Assembly: GCF_037996645.1 (NCBI RefSeq)
Contig: NZ_JBBMXV010000001.1
Location: 1-64,000 of the forward strand
Reading direction: 5' to 3'
Origin: Halalkalicoccus tibetensis
Lineage (GTDB): Archaea > Halobacteriota > Halobacteria > Halobacteriales > Halalkalicoccaceae
Length of the DNA stretch: 64,000 nt
Below are positions 25,060-33,855 of this stretch, piece after piece (the stretch's first letter is position 1; each line of letters begins with the position of its first letter). Made by a program: the position numbers and the translations under genes. The notes beneath the pieces are model-generated. The model was given only the letters and a program-made list of their open reading frames with translations, did no database searches and was not told the origin of the DNA.

Positions 25060-25287
25060 GTGTTTCTACTCCAGGTCGAGGGCACCTACACCTTCGTCGG
25101 CGTGTTCGTCCTCATGCTGCTCGCCGGCTCGACGGGCTACTGGACCTACATCGACGGCGCCAATCGGGGAGTCGACCGCGCGCCGTGGTGGGGCTCCGGC
25201 GTCTTCTGGGGCTTCCTGCTGGGCGTGCTTCCGGGGCTCCTCGTCCTCGGGATCTACCTCTCGAAACGCCCCGCTCGCCTCGACTGA
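25060..25287 (+). CDS. Small membrane protein whose 5' end meets the AT-rich island
   Basis: 75 aa with two hydrophobic segments ('YTFVGVFVLMLLAGSTGYWTYIDGANRG' and 'GVFWGFLLGVLPGLLVLGIYLSKRP'), GC-rich like the chromosome. The composition changes from AT-rich to GC-rich at about 25070, within the first few codons. The GTG at 25060 therefore lies in island sequence, and the native start and promoter may have been lost. The family is not recognised; short two-helix proteins like this are common in haloarchaea. A strong terminator hairpin follows. Confidence 0.55.
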   Translation: MFLLQVEGTYTFVGVFVLMLLAGSTGYWTYIDGANRGVDRAPWWGSGVFWGFLLGVLPGLLVLGIYLSKRPARLD

Positions 25288-25308
25288 TCGGCCCGACCAC
25301 GTGGCGGA

Positions 25309-25338
25309 CCGGCGCGGCTTCGCCGCGCCGGCTTTTTT
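25309..25338 (+). terminator. GC-rich hairpin followed by a T run
   Basis: Perfect 9-bp stem ccggcgcgg / ccgcgccgg with loop cttcg, followed by cttttttgt. It lies 22 nt after the stop of the small membrane protein and before the convergent phoU gene. This fits transcription termination from the left. Confidence 0.75.
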
Positions 25339-25388
25339 GTAGGGGGTTCGAGCGAACGGAGTGAGCGAGGACCTCCTGTAAAAAGGCC

Positions 25389-26069
25389 CTAGAACAGGAG
25401 TTCGTCGTCGTTCTCGGCCATATACAGGGTGCGTGCGGCGATGTTGACCGCGTGGTCGCCGACACGTTCCAGATCACGGATCGTCAACAGGAGCCGCGAG
25501 ACGTCCTGGAGCATGTTTTCGACCTCGGTCTCGTCGGTGCCGTTGCCGAGCTCGGTCTCGATCAGGTCCCGGACGACGATCTCGCTGGCGCGTTCACACC
25601 GTTCGTCGAGGTCGTCGTCCCGGTCGTTGATCGCATAGCAGGCCTCGACGTCCTCGTCGGCGTAGGCGGCCAGCGCGCTTTCGATCATCTCCAGGGTGAC
25701 GCTGCCGATCCCCTGAACGTCGACGTCGGGGTAGAGGTCGCGGGTCGCCTGTTTGGTGTAGTTTCCCAGGTTGGTCGCGAGGTCGGCGATCCGTTCGAGG
25801 TCGGTGATGATCTTGAAGGAGGCGGCGATGAAGCGCAGGTCGCCGGCGACGGGCTGCTGGAGCGCGATCAGGTCCGTACATTTCCGCTCGAGCTCGAGGT
25901 ACATCTCGTTGACCTCGTAGTCGCGCTCGATCACCTCGTTGGCCAGCTCGTCGTCCTTGCTCTCGAGGGCCGCGAGCCCCATCCGCAGGCGCTCCTGGAC
26001 GACCTCGCCCATGTAGAGGACGTCCTCGCGCAGCTCGTCGAGCTTCTGTTGGTATTCCTTGCGTGGCAT
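25389..26069 (-). CDS. phoU: Phosphate-signalling complex protein PhoU
   Basis: 226 aa, all helical, two repeats of the PhoU three-helix bundle with metal-binding 'E..D..N' motifs: 'VIERDYEVNEMYLELERKCTDLIALQQPVAGDLRFIAASFKIITDLERIADLATNLGNY' and 'INDRDDDLDERCERASEIV...LLTIRDLERVGDHAVNIAARTLY'. PhoU restrains uptake by the Pst transporter when phosphate is sufficient. It is the last gene of the pst operon, 2 nt after pstB. Confidence 0.95.
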   Translation of the reverse strand: MPRKEYQQKLDELREDVLYMGEVVQERLRMGLAALESKDDELANEVIERDYEVNEMYLELERKCTDLIALQQPVAGDLRFIAASFKIITDLERIADLATNLGNYTKQATRDLYPDVDVQGIGSVTLEMIESALAAYADEDVEACYAINDRDDDLDERCERASEIVVRDLIETELGNGTDETEVENMLQDVSRLLLTIRDLERVGDHAVNIAARTLYMAENDDELLF

Positions 26070-26071
26070 TC

Positions 26072-26890
26072 TTATCCGAACTTACCGGTGATATAGTCTT
26101 CAACCCGTTGGTTCTCGGGGTTCTCGAAGATCGTGTTGGTGTTGCCGAACTCGACGAGCTCGCCCCCGGTGAGGAAGACGGCGGTCTTGTCGCTGATCCG
26201 CGCCGCCTGCTGCATGTTGTGGGTAACGATCACGACCGTGTAGTCCCGCGAGAGCTCCTCGATCAGGTCCTCGATCTGGCTGGTCGCGACGGGGTCGAGC
26301 GCGCTCGCGGGCTCGTCCATCAGGATCACTTCGGGGTCGGGCGCGATCGCCCGGGCGATACAGAGACGCTGCTGTTGGCCCCCCGAGAGGTCGAGCCCGG
26401 AGGTGTCGAGCTTGTCCTTGACCTCGTCCCACAGCGCCGCCCGCTTGAGCGCCTGCTCGACCTGCGCGTCGACGTCGTCGTCCTTGCCCTGGATCTTCAG
26501 GCCGTAGGCGACGTTGTCCCGGATCGATTTCGGGAAGGGGTTCGGTTTCTGGAAGACCATCCCGATCTTCCGGCGCAGCGCGACGGGGTCGACGTCCTCG
26601 TCGTAGACGTTCTTGCCCTTGAACCGGATCTCGCCCTCGACGCGTGCGACGTCGATCAGGTCGTTCATTCGGTTGATACACCGGAGGTACGTCGACTTCC
26701 CGCAGCCCGAGGGCCCGATGATCGCCGTGACCTGTTTTTCGGGGATCTCCATCGAGGTGGGCTGGAGCGCCTGCTCGTCGCCGTAGTAGACGGCGAGCTC
26801 GTCGGACTCGACGACCGTCGTGTCGCCAGTGGCGCGGTCGGTCTCGGCGTCGATGCTGGTATCGATCGAGGGGGTGTCTGTGTCGCTCAT
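26072..26890 (-). CDS. pstB: Phosphate ABC transporter ATPase PstB
   Basis: 272 aa. Walker [10 protein letters not shown], signature LSGGQQQR, Walker B VILMDEP and the switch His in '[15 protein letters not shown]'. '[25 protein letters not shown]' is specific for PstB. It powers import of inorganic phosphate with PstSCA. A start at 26890 gives an acidic 30-residue N-terminal extension typical of halophiles and overlaps the end of pstA by 4 nt. Confidence 0.97.
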   Translation of the reverse strand: MSDTDTPSIDTSIDAETDRATGDTTVVESDELAVYYGDEQALQPTSMEIPEKQVTAIIGPSGCGKSTYLRCINRMNDLIDVARVEGEIRFKGKNVYDEDVDPVALRRKIGMVFQKPNPFPKSIRDNVAYGLKIQGKDDDVDAQVEQALKRAALWDEVKDKLDTSGLDLSGGQQQRLCIARAIAPDPEVILMDEPASALDPVATSQIEDLIEELSRDYTVVIVTHNMQQAARISDKTAVFLTGGELVEFGNTNTIFENPENQRVEDYITGKFG

Positions 26891-27798
26891 AGTTGGGTCT
26901 CGAAGCGGTGGCGGATGTAGATCGCGACGGCGTTCATCGCGAGCAGCACGGTGAGAAGGACGACGATCCCGGCGGCCGCGACGTGCTGGAAGTCGTCCTG
27001 TGGCAGGCGCGCCCAGTCGAAGATCTGCATCGGCATCGCGCTGAACGGGCCGGTCAGGCTGTACGGTGCGGTGAACATCGAGGTCGCCGCGCCGACCATC
27101 AGGATCGGTGCGGTCTCGCCGATGGCCCTCGAAAGGGCGAGGATCGTCCCGGTCATGATGCCGGGCATCGCCGACGGGAGCACCACGTCGCGGATCACCT
27201 CCCACTGGGTCGCGCCGACGCCGTAGGCCGCCCGGCGCTGGGAGTCGGGCACCGCCCGCAGCGACTCCTGGGCCGAGACGATGACGATCGGCAGGATCAG
27301 CAGGGTGAGGGTGAGCGCCCCGGCGATGAGGCTCGAGCCCAGCTGGAAGGCCCGGACGAAGATCGCCAGTCCCAGCAGGCCGTAGACGATCGAGGGGACG
27401 CCCGCGAGGTTCGAGATGTTCGCCTCGATGAAGCTCGTAAAGCGGCTGTCGGGGGCGTACTCCTCGAGGTAGACCGCCGCGCCGACGCCGAGGAAGACGG
27501 TGAAGATCGCCGTCAGCGCGATCAGGAGGATCGAGCCGATCAGTGCGGGGAAGATCCCCGCGCCGCGTCCCCCGGGCAGGTAGTTCTCGATGGTGCGCGA
27601 GGGCGGGTAGGTCAGGAATTCCCAGGTGACCCAGCCCCACGACTCGTAGGCGACGTCGGCGAGCAACAACCCGAGCGCGACGATGCCCACGAGCGTCGAG
27701 AGGAAGCACATCCCGACGAAGACCCGCCCGATCAGGTGCTTGCGGTCGACGTCGCCGGCGGAGGCGAAGGGACTCTCGGAGCCGGTGTCCGTACTCAT
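26887..27798 (-). CDS. pstA: Phosphate ABC transporter permease PstA
   Basis: 303 aa with six or more membrane helices. The inner-membrane permease signature is visible in '[42 protein letters not shown]', which contains the EAA loop that contacts PstB. '[22 protein letters not shown]' is typical of PstA. It lies between pstC (55 nt upstream) and pstB (4-nt overlap) in the operon. Confidence 0.96.
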   Translation of the reverse strand: MSTDTGSESPFASAGDVDRKHLIGRVFVGMCFLSTLVGIVALGLLLADVAYESWGWVTWEFLTYPPSRTIENYLPGGRGAGIFPALIGSILLIALTAIFTVFLGVGAAVYLEEYAPDSRFTSFIEANISNLAGVPSIVYGLLGLAIFVRAFQLGSSLIAGALTLTLLILPIVIVSAQESLRAVPDSQRRAAYGVGATQWEVIRDVVLPSAMPGIMTGTILALSRAIGETAPILMVGAATSMFTAPYSLTGPFSAMPMQIFDWARLPQDDFQHVAAAGIVVLLTVLLAMNAVAIYIRHRFETQL

Positions 27799-27853
27799 TC
27801 GAACCCCCCCTGTGCGATCCGCGTGGGCTGGGCGTCGTTCCGTACGACGGAAT

Positions 27854-28768
27854 TCATTGGTACTCCTCCCGGTAGCGCGAGCGTACCCACATGCTGAAGA
27901 CGTTCATGGACAGGGTCAGGACGAACAGCGTCATGCCGACCGCGAACAGCGACTGGTAGCCGATCGAGCCCACCGAGACGTCGCTGATGCCGACCTGGAC
28001 CATGTAGGCGGTCATCGTCTGGATGGGCTCTAAGGGGTTGAACGTGATGTTCGGGCTCATTCCCGCCGCGAGCGTCACGGCCATCGTCTCGCCGATCGCC
28101 CGGCTGATCGCGAGCACGTAGGAGGCGAGCACGCCCGAGATCGAGGCGGGCACGACGACCTGCGTCGAGACCTCGTACTCGGTCGCGCCCAGCCCGTAGG
28201 CCGCCTCCCGCAGCGAGTCGGGGACGGCGCTCATGGCGTCCTCCGACAGCGAGGAGACCATCGGGATGATCATCACGCCGACGACGATCGCGCCCGCGGC
28301 GGCGTTGAACGTCCCCGTCTGGGGGAAGACGCCCTGGAGCCGCGGCGTGATGAAGGAGAGCGCGAAGAAGCCGTAGACGATCGTCGGGATCCCCGCGAGG
28401 ATCTCCAGGGTGGGCTTGACGATCGAGCGGACCCGCGAGCTCGCGTACTCCGAGAGGTAGATCGCGGTCGCCGTTCCGACGGGGATCGCGACCAGCGCCG
28501 AACCGACGGTGATGATCAGCGTGCCCCAGATCAGCGGGAGGATTCCGTAACTTCTCGGCTGGATGATCGGCGACCACTCGGTGGTGGTGAAGAACTCGAC
28601 GATCGAGACGTCGCCGAAGAAGTCGATCGAGCCCTCGATCAGCACGAGCGCGATCGCGAACGTCGTCAGGATCGACAGCGCCGCACACGCGAAGAACACC
28701 CAGCGGACCGCGTCGTTCCGCCGGCTGTTGATGTCGCTCCCCCCGCGAGTGAGGTCCGCGCCGCTCAT
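27854..28768 (-). CDS. pstC: Phosphate ABC transporter permease PstC
   Basis: 304 aa, about six membrane helices. Family features are '[18 protein letters not shown]', '[34 protein letters not shown]' and the EAA loop '[45 protein letters not shown]'. With PstA it forms the membrane channel for phosphate. The ATG at 28768 overlaps the pstS stop by 4 nt. Confidence 0.96.
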   Translation of the reverse strand: MSGADLTRGGSDINSRRNDAVRWVFFACAALSILTTFAIALVLIEGSIDFFGDVSIVEFFTTTEWSPIIQPRSYGILPLIWGTLIITVGSALVAIPVGTATAIYLSEYASSRVRSIVKPTLEILAGIPTIVYGFFALSFITPRLQGVFPQTGTFNAAAGAIVVGVMIIPMVSSLSEDAMSAVPDSLREAAYGLGATEYEVSTQVVVPASISGVLASYVLAISRAIGETMAVTLAAGMSPNITFNPLEPIQTMTAYMVQVGISDVSVGSIGYQSLFAVGMTLFVLTLSMNVFSMWVRSRYREEYQ

Positions 28769-29763
28769 TGGACCTCCTCGATCGTGTCCTCGAGCTCCCG
28801 GCTGCTCTCCTCGACGGTCTCCTCGGGGATCGCGTAGAAGCCGACGCTCCGCGCGGCGGTCTGGGTGTAGGTCAGCCCCTCGTCGTCGGTCTCGTCCTCC
28901 TCGAAGTAGAACCGGGCGAACGCCCGGAACTCCTCGCGTGTGAGCTGATCTCGTCGGAGGTAGACGTACATCGGCCGGCTCAACGGCGTGTAGCTCTCGT
29001 CCTCGATGCTCTCGGTGGTGGGTCGAACACAGCCCTCGCCGTCGTCGACGCCCAGCAGCTTGAGGTCGTCCTCGTTCTCGTAGTAGTAGCCCGCGCCGCC
29101 GAAGCCGAGCGCGTACTGGTTGCCCCGCACCCCACGGACGATCACGTTGGTGTCGGCGCTCTCGGAGTAGTCCGTCCGGATGTTCCCGTACTCGCCGTTG
29201 ATCGCCTCGGTGAAGTAGTCGAAGGTGCCCGACGCCGAGTCCCGCCCGTAGAGGGCGATCTCCTCGTCGGGCCACTCATCGCGGACGTCGCTCCAGGTCT
29301 CGACGGTCGAGCCGGACTCCCAGATCGCGTTGAGCTCCTCGACGGTGAGACAGTCACACCAGTCGTTCTCGGGGTTGGCCCAGACCGCGATCCCGTCGAG
29401 CAGCGCCTCGATCTCGAGGTACTCGATGCCGTTCTCCGCCGCCAGCTCCTCCTCCTCGGGGAGGATCTCCCGGCTGGCGTTCTGGATGTCGGTCTCGCCG
29501 GTACAGAACCGCTGGAAGCCGGCGCCCGTCCCCGAACCCTGGACCGGGATCTGGACCCGGTTGTTCTGCCACTGGAACTCCTCGGCGACGGCGGCACTGT
29601 GGGGCAACACGGTGTTGCTCCCGTCGATGTTGATCTCGCCCTCGAGCCCGCTGTCCTCGCCGCGCGCGAGACAGCCGGCCGAGCCGGCGAGCCCGACCCC
29701 GACGGTCGAAAGCAACGCCCGACGTGTCACCCCCCGTTCGTGCCATGCGGACTCCGCCATCAT
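28765..29763 (-). CDS. pstS: Phosphate-binding lipoprotein PstS
   Basis: 332 aa. Tat signal with R14-R15 and lipobox 'GSAGC' (Cys31). The mature protein starts near 'LEGEINIDGSNTVLPHSAAVAEEF' and has 'VQIPVQGSGTGAGFQRFCTGETDIQNASREI' and 'LYGRDSASGTFDYFTEAING', the phosphate-contacting loops of PstS. It binds phosphate outside the membrane and delivers it to PstCA. It is the first gene of pstSCAB-phoU. A TATA-like element (agtatttagag on the minus strand, 29783-29793) about 25 nt upstream fits a leaderless start. Confidence 0.95.
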   Translation of the reverse strand: MMAESAWHERGVTRRALLSTVGVGLAGSAGCLARGEDSGLEGEINIDGSNTVLPHSAAVAEEFQWQNNRVQIPVQGSGTGAGFQRFCTGETDIQNASREILPEEEELAAENGIEYLEIEALLDGIAVWANPENDWCDCLTVEELNAIWESGSTVETWSDVRDEWPDEEIALYGRDSASGTFDYFTEAINGEYGNIRTDYSESADTNVIVRGVRGNQYALGFGGAGYYYENEDDLKLLGVDDGEGCVRPTTESIEDESYTPLSRPMYVYLRRDQLTREEFRAFARFYFEEDETDDEGLTYTQTAARSVGFYAIPEETVEESSRELEDTIEEVQ

Positions 29764-29782
29764 CGGCTAGGAGCCGACATAC

Positions 29783-29793
29783 CTCTAAATACT
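29783..29793 (-). promoter_or_regulatory. TATA-like box of the pst operon
   Basis: The minus strand reads agtatttagag, 20-30 nt upstream of the pstS ATG at 29763, the normal spacing for leaderless haloarchaeal transcripts. The 181-nt gap to the divergent PhoU/AbrB gene also holds an AT-rich palindromic stretch (gatcgatatatag, from about 29801) that could be a regulator site for both directions. Confidence 0.45.
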
Positions 29794-29913
29794 CTACTAT
29801 GATCGATATATAGTGATATGTATTGTGGGGATCGACACGCCACACCCGCCGGAGATGCGAACGAAACCCATAGTCGGGCCGGCGACTCGGTACCGATCTA
29901 TAGCTCCTGGTGT

Positions 29914-29920
29914 GTTTATT
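29914..29920 (+). promoter_or_regulatory. TATA-like box of the AbrB-PhoU gene
   Basis: The sequence gtttatt lies 25-31 nt before ATG 29945. This supports the choice of that start and a leaderless transcript. Confidence 0.5.
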
Positions 29921-29944
29921 GTGCTGTGGCCGCGAGGGGTCCGT

Positions 29945-30943
29945 ATGGATACGAGGAAGGTACAGGTCACCGGGGGGTCGACGTTCACCGTCTCGATCCC
30001 CAAGGAGTGGGCGACCGAGAACGGCGTCGAGGCGGGGACGGAAGTCGCGTTCTACCCCGACGGCGAGTCGCTGTTGCTCTCGCCGCGCCGGGGCGACGAG
30101 GCCGTCGAGGGCTCGCTCGACATCGGCGACCTCCACGGACGGGACCTCACGCGGGCGGTAGTGACGATGTACGTCAGCGGTTTCGACGTCATCCACCTCG
30201 AGACGGACCAGATCACGGCCGACCAACGGCGCAGCGTCCGCGACGCGACCCAGGCGCTCGTCGGCCTCGAGGTCGTCGAGGAGACCGGCGAGAACGTCGT
30301 GCTTCAGGACCTGCTCGATTCGGGCCAGCTCTCGGTGCACAACGCCGTCACGCGGATGCGCCTGATCGCGACGACGATGCTCGCCGACGCCGTCGAGGCG
30401 CTGATCGAGGACGACGACGAGCTCGCGGCCGACGTCATCGAGCGCGACGACGACGTCGACCGGCTCTGGTTCATGGTCTCGCGGGTCTTCCGCTCCACCC
30501 TCCGAAACCCCGGTGCCGCTGCGGAGATCGGGCTCGGCCGGGAGGCGTGTTTCGACTACCACTCGAGCGCCCGCCAGCTCGAGCGGATCGCCGACCACTC
30601 CTCGAAGATCGCGACGATCGCGCTCGACCTCGGGGAGATCCCCGAGGAGGTCGCCGAGGCGCTGACGGCGCTGCACGAGGACAGCGTCGCCGTCGTCGAG
30701 GAGTCGATGGACGCCTTCCTCGAGGACGACAGCGGGCGGGCGACCCGGCTCGCGAACCAGGCCCGCGAGGACGTCGAGGCGCTCGATGAACACACCCGGA
30801 CGGTCGACGACGAGATCCGCGAGCTCGACGACGCCCACCAGGCGCAGTTCCTCGGGCTGGTCGTCGACTCGCTCTCCAGAACGGCGGACTACGGGGGCAA
30901 CATCGCCGAGACGGCTCTCCAGAAGGCCGCGCCGCGGCCGTAG
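29945..30943 (+). CDS. PhoU-family regulator with N-terminal AbrB-type domain
   Basis: 332 aa. Residues 1-45 are a SpoVT/AbrB-like DNA-binding swapped hairpin ('KVQVTGGSTFTVSIPKEWATENGVEAGTEVAFYPDGESLLLSP'). The rest is two PhoU bundles with 'VIERDDDVDRLWFMVSRVFR' and 'ARQLERIADHSSKIATIALDLG'. In haloarchaea such fusions are thought to act as transcription regulators of phosphate genes, unlike the short PhoU at 25389. It faces the pst operon across 181 nt, which points to control of pst and itself. Confidence 0.9.
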   Translation: MDTRKVQVTGGSTFTVSIPKEWATENGVEAGTEVAFYPDGESLLLSPRRGDEAVEGSLDIGDLHGRDLTRAVVTMYVSGFDVIHLETDQITADQRRSVRDATQALVGLEVVEETGENVVLQDLLDSGQLSVHNAVTRMRLIATTMLADAVEALIEDDDELAADVIERDDDVDRLWFMVSRVFRSTLRNPGAAAEIGLGREACFDYHSSARQLERIADHSSKIATIALDLGEIPEEVAEALTALHEDSVAVVEESMDAFLEDDSGRATRLANQAREDVEALDEHTRTVDDEIRELDDAHQAQFLGLVVDSLSRTADYGGNIAETALQKAAPRP

Positions 30944-30982
30944 CTGACGGGCGAAGAAGGATCGGATCGCAGAAACGGGCGA

Positions 30983-31354
30983 CTACTCCTCGAGGACGGC
31001 GTTGACCTGGCCGTCCTGGCCGGGACGGGAGGTGACGCGGGCGGGACCCTCCGAGGTCTCGATCAGCGCGCCCTTCGTGATGATGTTCCGGCGGACGTAG
31101 TTGGGGTTCGCGGGGTTCTCGACGACGTCCTGGATCGACGCGCTTCGGACCTCGCCGTCGACCGAGACGCTCGCGACGTCGGTCGCGATCGCGCGGACCT
31201 TCCGGCTGTTGCCCCGGGCGTCGATGGTCTTGAACTTCTTCTCGCCGACCTGCGTCTCGGTGGGGCCGCGCCCGATCTGGTGTTTCTTTCGCTTCTTCAT
31301 CGGTCGCAGTCGCCCGCCGGTCCGCTTCCGCGTCGAACGGCCGTGATCGTTCAT
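30983..31354 (-). CDS. rps8e: Small ribosomal subunit protein eS8
   Basis: 123 aa, MNDHGRSTRKRTGGRLRPMK followed by 'KRKKHQIGRGPTETQVGEKKFKTIDARGNSRKVRAIATDVASV' and 'VVENPANPNYVRRNIITKGALIETSEGPARVTSRPGQDGQVNAVL', the full S8e sequence pattern. Component of the archaeal 30S subunit. It is a single gene whose stop lies 37 nt from the end of the AbrB-PhoU gene. Confidence 0.97.
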   Translation of the reverse strand: MNDHGRSTRKRTGGRLRPMKKRKKHQIGRGPTETQVGEKKFKTIDARGNSRKVRAIATDVASVSVDGEVRSASIQDVVENPANPNYVRRNIITKGALIETSEGPARVTSRPGQDGQVNAVLEE

Positions 31355-31433
31355 GGATGGGAGAACAGCCGGTGGCTACTAAAGTGGATCGCATCCGAAC
31401 CGCTTAGGGCCCTCGCCGCGCCACCGTCGGGAA

Positions 31434-31886
31434 ATGAGTCTGCGGGTCGCCGTCGCCGCGCCGTTCCAGGGCGCCGGGACGGGCCGGATGGAGGAGAGCC
31501 GCTTCGTCGTCGCCCTCTCGCTGGATCGCGATTGGTTCTCGCCGGATCAGGCCAAACGCCTGATCGACGTCGCCGTGAGCGAGGGGCTGCTCGAACGGGA
31601 CGACGGCGAGCTGGCGGCCACCTTTTCCGTCGAGGACGTCGAGGTGCCCGAGGGGTTCGCGCCCGACGAGGACGTGCTCGTCGAGCGATCGCCGTTCGAG
31701 CGCGTCCTCGAACGGGTCGTCGCCGGCGGCGTCGAGAAACGGGCCGCCGTCGCCCGGATCAACGAGCTCCAGGGCGAGCTCGGGGTCACCATCGAGGTCG
31801 CGGCGGTGGTCTTCGCGCGCCGCGAGGGGATCGACGTGAGCGAGGAGCTGCCCGCGATCCGCGCGACGCTGAACCGGGAGGGCTAA
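31434..31886 (+). CDS. DUF2240 family protein
   Basis: 150 aa: 'SLRVAVAAPFQGAGTGRMEESRFVVALSLDRDWFSPDQAKRLIDVAVSEGLLE' followed by a C-terminal helical part with 'VVAGGVEKRAAVARINELQGELGVTIEVAAVVFARREGIDVSEE'. The pattern corresponds to the archaeal DUF2240 proteins, which are conserved in haloarchaea with no known role. The N-terminal half looks like a winged helix. It starts 79 nt from the divergent rps8e gene and is followed 24 nt later by another small gene. Confidence 0.75.
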   Translation: MSLRVAVAAPFQGAGTGRMEESRFVVALSLDRDWFSPDQAKRLIDVAVSEGLLERDDGELAATFSVEDVEVPEGFAPDEDVLVERSPFERVLERVVAGGVEKRAAVARINELQGELGVTIEVAAVVFARREGIDVSEELPAIRATLNREG

Positions 31887-31910
31887 CCCGCCTGCGACGG
31901 TACGTCGGGT

Positions 31911-32309
31911 ATGGTCGAGGAACGCCTGAAGAGCGGGACCCGGATCGCCCAGCTGCTCGCGAGCGAACTCGACGGCCGGGACGACGGGCCGCTCGCCTCC
32001 CTCTCGGTGGTCGAGGCGAACCACGACGTCGAGCCGACCGCCGAGGGGGCGTTCGCCTACGCGATCGAGTTCGGGCAGGAACAGGGGGAGCCGGGCGACG
32101 ACCGCCAGCTCTGTTCGGTCTACGTTCACCCCGACCGCGCGCACGTCGAGCTCGCGGCGAGCGAGGAAGTCGTGGAAGTCGCCGAGGATGAGGGACTGCG
32201 GGTGCGGCCGAAGGGGACTCGCCCCCCGAAGACGCTCGTGTTCGTCGAGAACGGGGCGGAGGTCAAGCGTGCCGTGTCGGTCGTCGGGTGGGCGGCTCAG
32301 TCGAACTGA
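31911..32309 (+). CDS. Conserved haloarchaeal hypothetical protein
   Basis: 132 aa acidic protein, MVEERLKSGTRIAQLLASEL then 'LASLSVVEANHDVEPTAEGAFAYAIEF...QLCSVYVHPDRAHVELAASEEVVEVAEDEGLRVRPKGTRPPKTLVFVENGAEVKRAVSVV'. It has an alternating beta pattern and no membrane segment. No family name is recognised. It probably forms an operon with the DUF2240 gene. Its 3' end overlaps the HAD gene on the other strand by 13 nt. Confidence 0.65.
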   Translation: MVEERLKSGTRIAQLLASELDGRDDGPLASLSVVEANHDVEPTAEGAFAYAIEFGQEQGEPGDDRQLCSVYVHPDRAHVELAASEEVVEVAEDEGLRVRPKGTRPPKTLVFVENGAEVKRAVSVVGWAAQSN

Positions 32310-32953
32310 GCGACGACCTCGGGGAGCTCCTCGACGAGGTCCCCCCGGTCGACGTGGGCGTCCGCGCGCGGGTCGGGGTCGGGCCCGCCGGGGTAAAGCA
32401 CCTGGACGACGGTGATGCCGGCCTCGGCGGCGCCGGCGACGTCGGCCTCGACGCTGTCGCCGACGTAGACCGCCTCCTCGGGCGGGACCTCCAGGGCCTC
32501 CAGGATCGCCTCGAACGCCCTCGGGTGGGGTTTGCCCTCCTCGAGCTCGCCCGTGATGACGGCCGCGTCGAACAACCCCTCCCAGCCGAGCGTCCGGAGC
32601 TTGTCGCGCTGGGCCTCGATCGGCCCGTTGGTGAGCAGGCCGACCGCGTACCGCTCCCCGAGCTCCGCGATCAGCGACTCGGCCCCGTCGATCGGCTCGA
32701 GGCAGTCGGCGATCGCGTTCCGGTAGGCCTCCGCGAGGGCCTCGCCCGACTCCCCCTCCCCGAGCAGCTCCGCGAAGATCGGGCCGCGCGTCTCGTGGGC
32801 GTGGGCCCGCTGGTGGGCCGCGCCGTACTCCTCCCGGGAGAACCCCACGGGGATCCCGGTCGTCTCCGAGGCCTCCGCCAGCAGCGTCGACCGGTCGCGA
32901 GACACCACGGCGAGGGTGTAATCGAGATCGAACACGACCGCTCTGAGTGCCAT
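32297..32953 (-). CDS. HAD-superfamily hydrolase
   Basis: 218 aa. HAD motifs I-IV in order: 'VVFDLDYTL' (nucleophile Asp), 'VGLLTNGP' (Thr), 'GKPHPRAFEAIL' (Lys) and 'AVYVGDSVEADVAGA' (acidic pair). The C1 helical cap between motifs I and II is of the phosphoglycolate-phosphatase-like type. It hydrolyses small phosphate esters; the substrate is unknown. The start at 32953 (MALRAVVFDLDYTL) is preferred to upstream ATGs because it places motif I at the usual distance. Confidence 0.88.
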   Translation of the reverse strand: MALRAVVFDLDYTLAVVSRDRSTLLAEASETTGIPVGFSREEYGAAHQRAHAHETRGPIFAELLGEGESGEALAEAYRNAIADCLEPIDGAESLIAELGERYAVGLLTNGPIEAQRDKLRTLGWEGLFDAAVITGELEEGKPHPRAFEAILEALEVPPEEAVYVGDSVEADVAGAAEAGITVVQVLYPGGPDPDPRADAHVDRGDLVEELPEVVAQFD

Positions 32954-33030
32954 ATCACCCATATGGGCCCCCTGCATTTGAGCGTGTCCGAACGGGAAGC
33001 TTGTAGTCGCCGCCCCGCGAGGCGCGAGGT

Positions 33031-33855
33031 ATGACCGCGACGTTCTTCGACCGGCTCGGCGAGCGGATCCGCGAGCGCGATTCGGTCCTCTGTGTCGGCC
33101 TCGACCCCGACCCGAGCAGGCTCCCCGACCATCTCCGGGACCGCGACCTGCCCCGGTGGGCGTTCAACCGCCGGATCATCGACGCGACTCACGAGCACGC
33201 CGCCGCCTACAAGCCCAACGCCGCCTTCTACGAGGACGACGACGGATGGCGCGCGCTGACCGAGACGATCGCCTACGCCCACGGCAAGGGCGTTCCCGTC
33301 GTGCTCGACGCCAAGCGCGCCGACATCGGCAACACCGCCCGTCAGTACGCGGGGCTCGTTGGCGACCGCGCCCACGCCGCGGACGCCATCACCGTCAACC
33401 CCTACATGGGCCGCGACTCTCTAGAGCCGTTCCTCTCGCGGGAGGGTGCGGGCGTGTTCGTGCTCTGTCGGACCTCGAACCCCGGGGGGAGCGACCTCCA
33501 GGACCTCGAACTGGCCTCCGGCGAGGCCGTCTACGAGCGGGTCGCCGCGCTCGCGGACCTCTGGAACGGCAACGGCAACGTCGGGCTGGTGGTCGGCGCG
33601 ACCGCACCCGAGGAGCTCGAGGAACTCAGGGAACAGGTTCCGGACCTGCCCTTCCTCGTGCCCGGCGTCGGCTCGCAGGGCGGGGACGCAGAGGCCGCGG
33701 TCGAGTTCGGGCTCGCTGAGGGGGTGGGGCTAGTCAACTCCTCGCGGGGGATCATCTTCGCGGCGGAGGGCGGGCCCAACGAGGACGAGGGGTTCGAGAA
33801 GGCCGCCGGCGAGGCCGCGAAACGCCTCAAAAAGCGTCTGAACCGCTACCGGTAG
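33031..33855 (+). CDS. pyrF: Orotidine 5'-phosphate decarboxylase (type 2)
   Basis: 274 aa, the length of the longer OMP decarboxylase type. The catalytic D-x-K-x-x-D-I array is seen in 'VVLDAKRADIGNTARQYA'. 'SVLCVGLDPDPSRLP' opens the barrel, and 'FLVPGVGSQGGDAEAAV' plus 'LVNSSRGIIFA' form the phosphate-binding loops. It makes UMP, the last step of pyrimidine synthesis. The 3' end overlaps the convergent HD-domain gene by 29 nt. Confidence 0.95.
   Translation: MTATFFDRLGERIRERDSVLCVGLDPDPSRLPDHLRDRDLPRWAFNRRIIDATHEHAAAYKPNAAFYEDDDGWRALTETIAYAHGKGVPVVLDAKRADIGNTARQYAGLVGDRAHAADAITVNPYMGRDSLEPFLSREGAGVFVLCRTSNPGGSDLQDLELASGEAVYERVAALADLWNGNGNVGLVVGATAPEELEELREQVPDLPFLVPGVGSQGGDAEAAVEFGLAEGVGLVNSSRGIIFAAEGGPNEDEGFEKAAGEAAKRLKKRLNRYR

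Noticed and set aside
23120-25080. Possible att repeat of the tRNA-Leu 3' end at the far end of the AT-rich island
   Set aside because: Only a 7-8 nt match (tcgaggg at about 25077) could be found, no longer than expected by chance.
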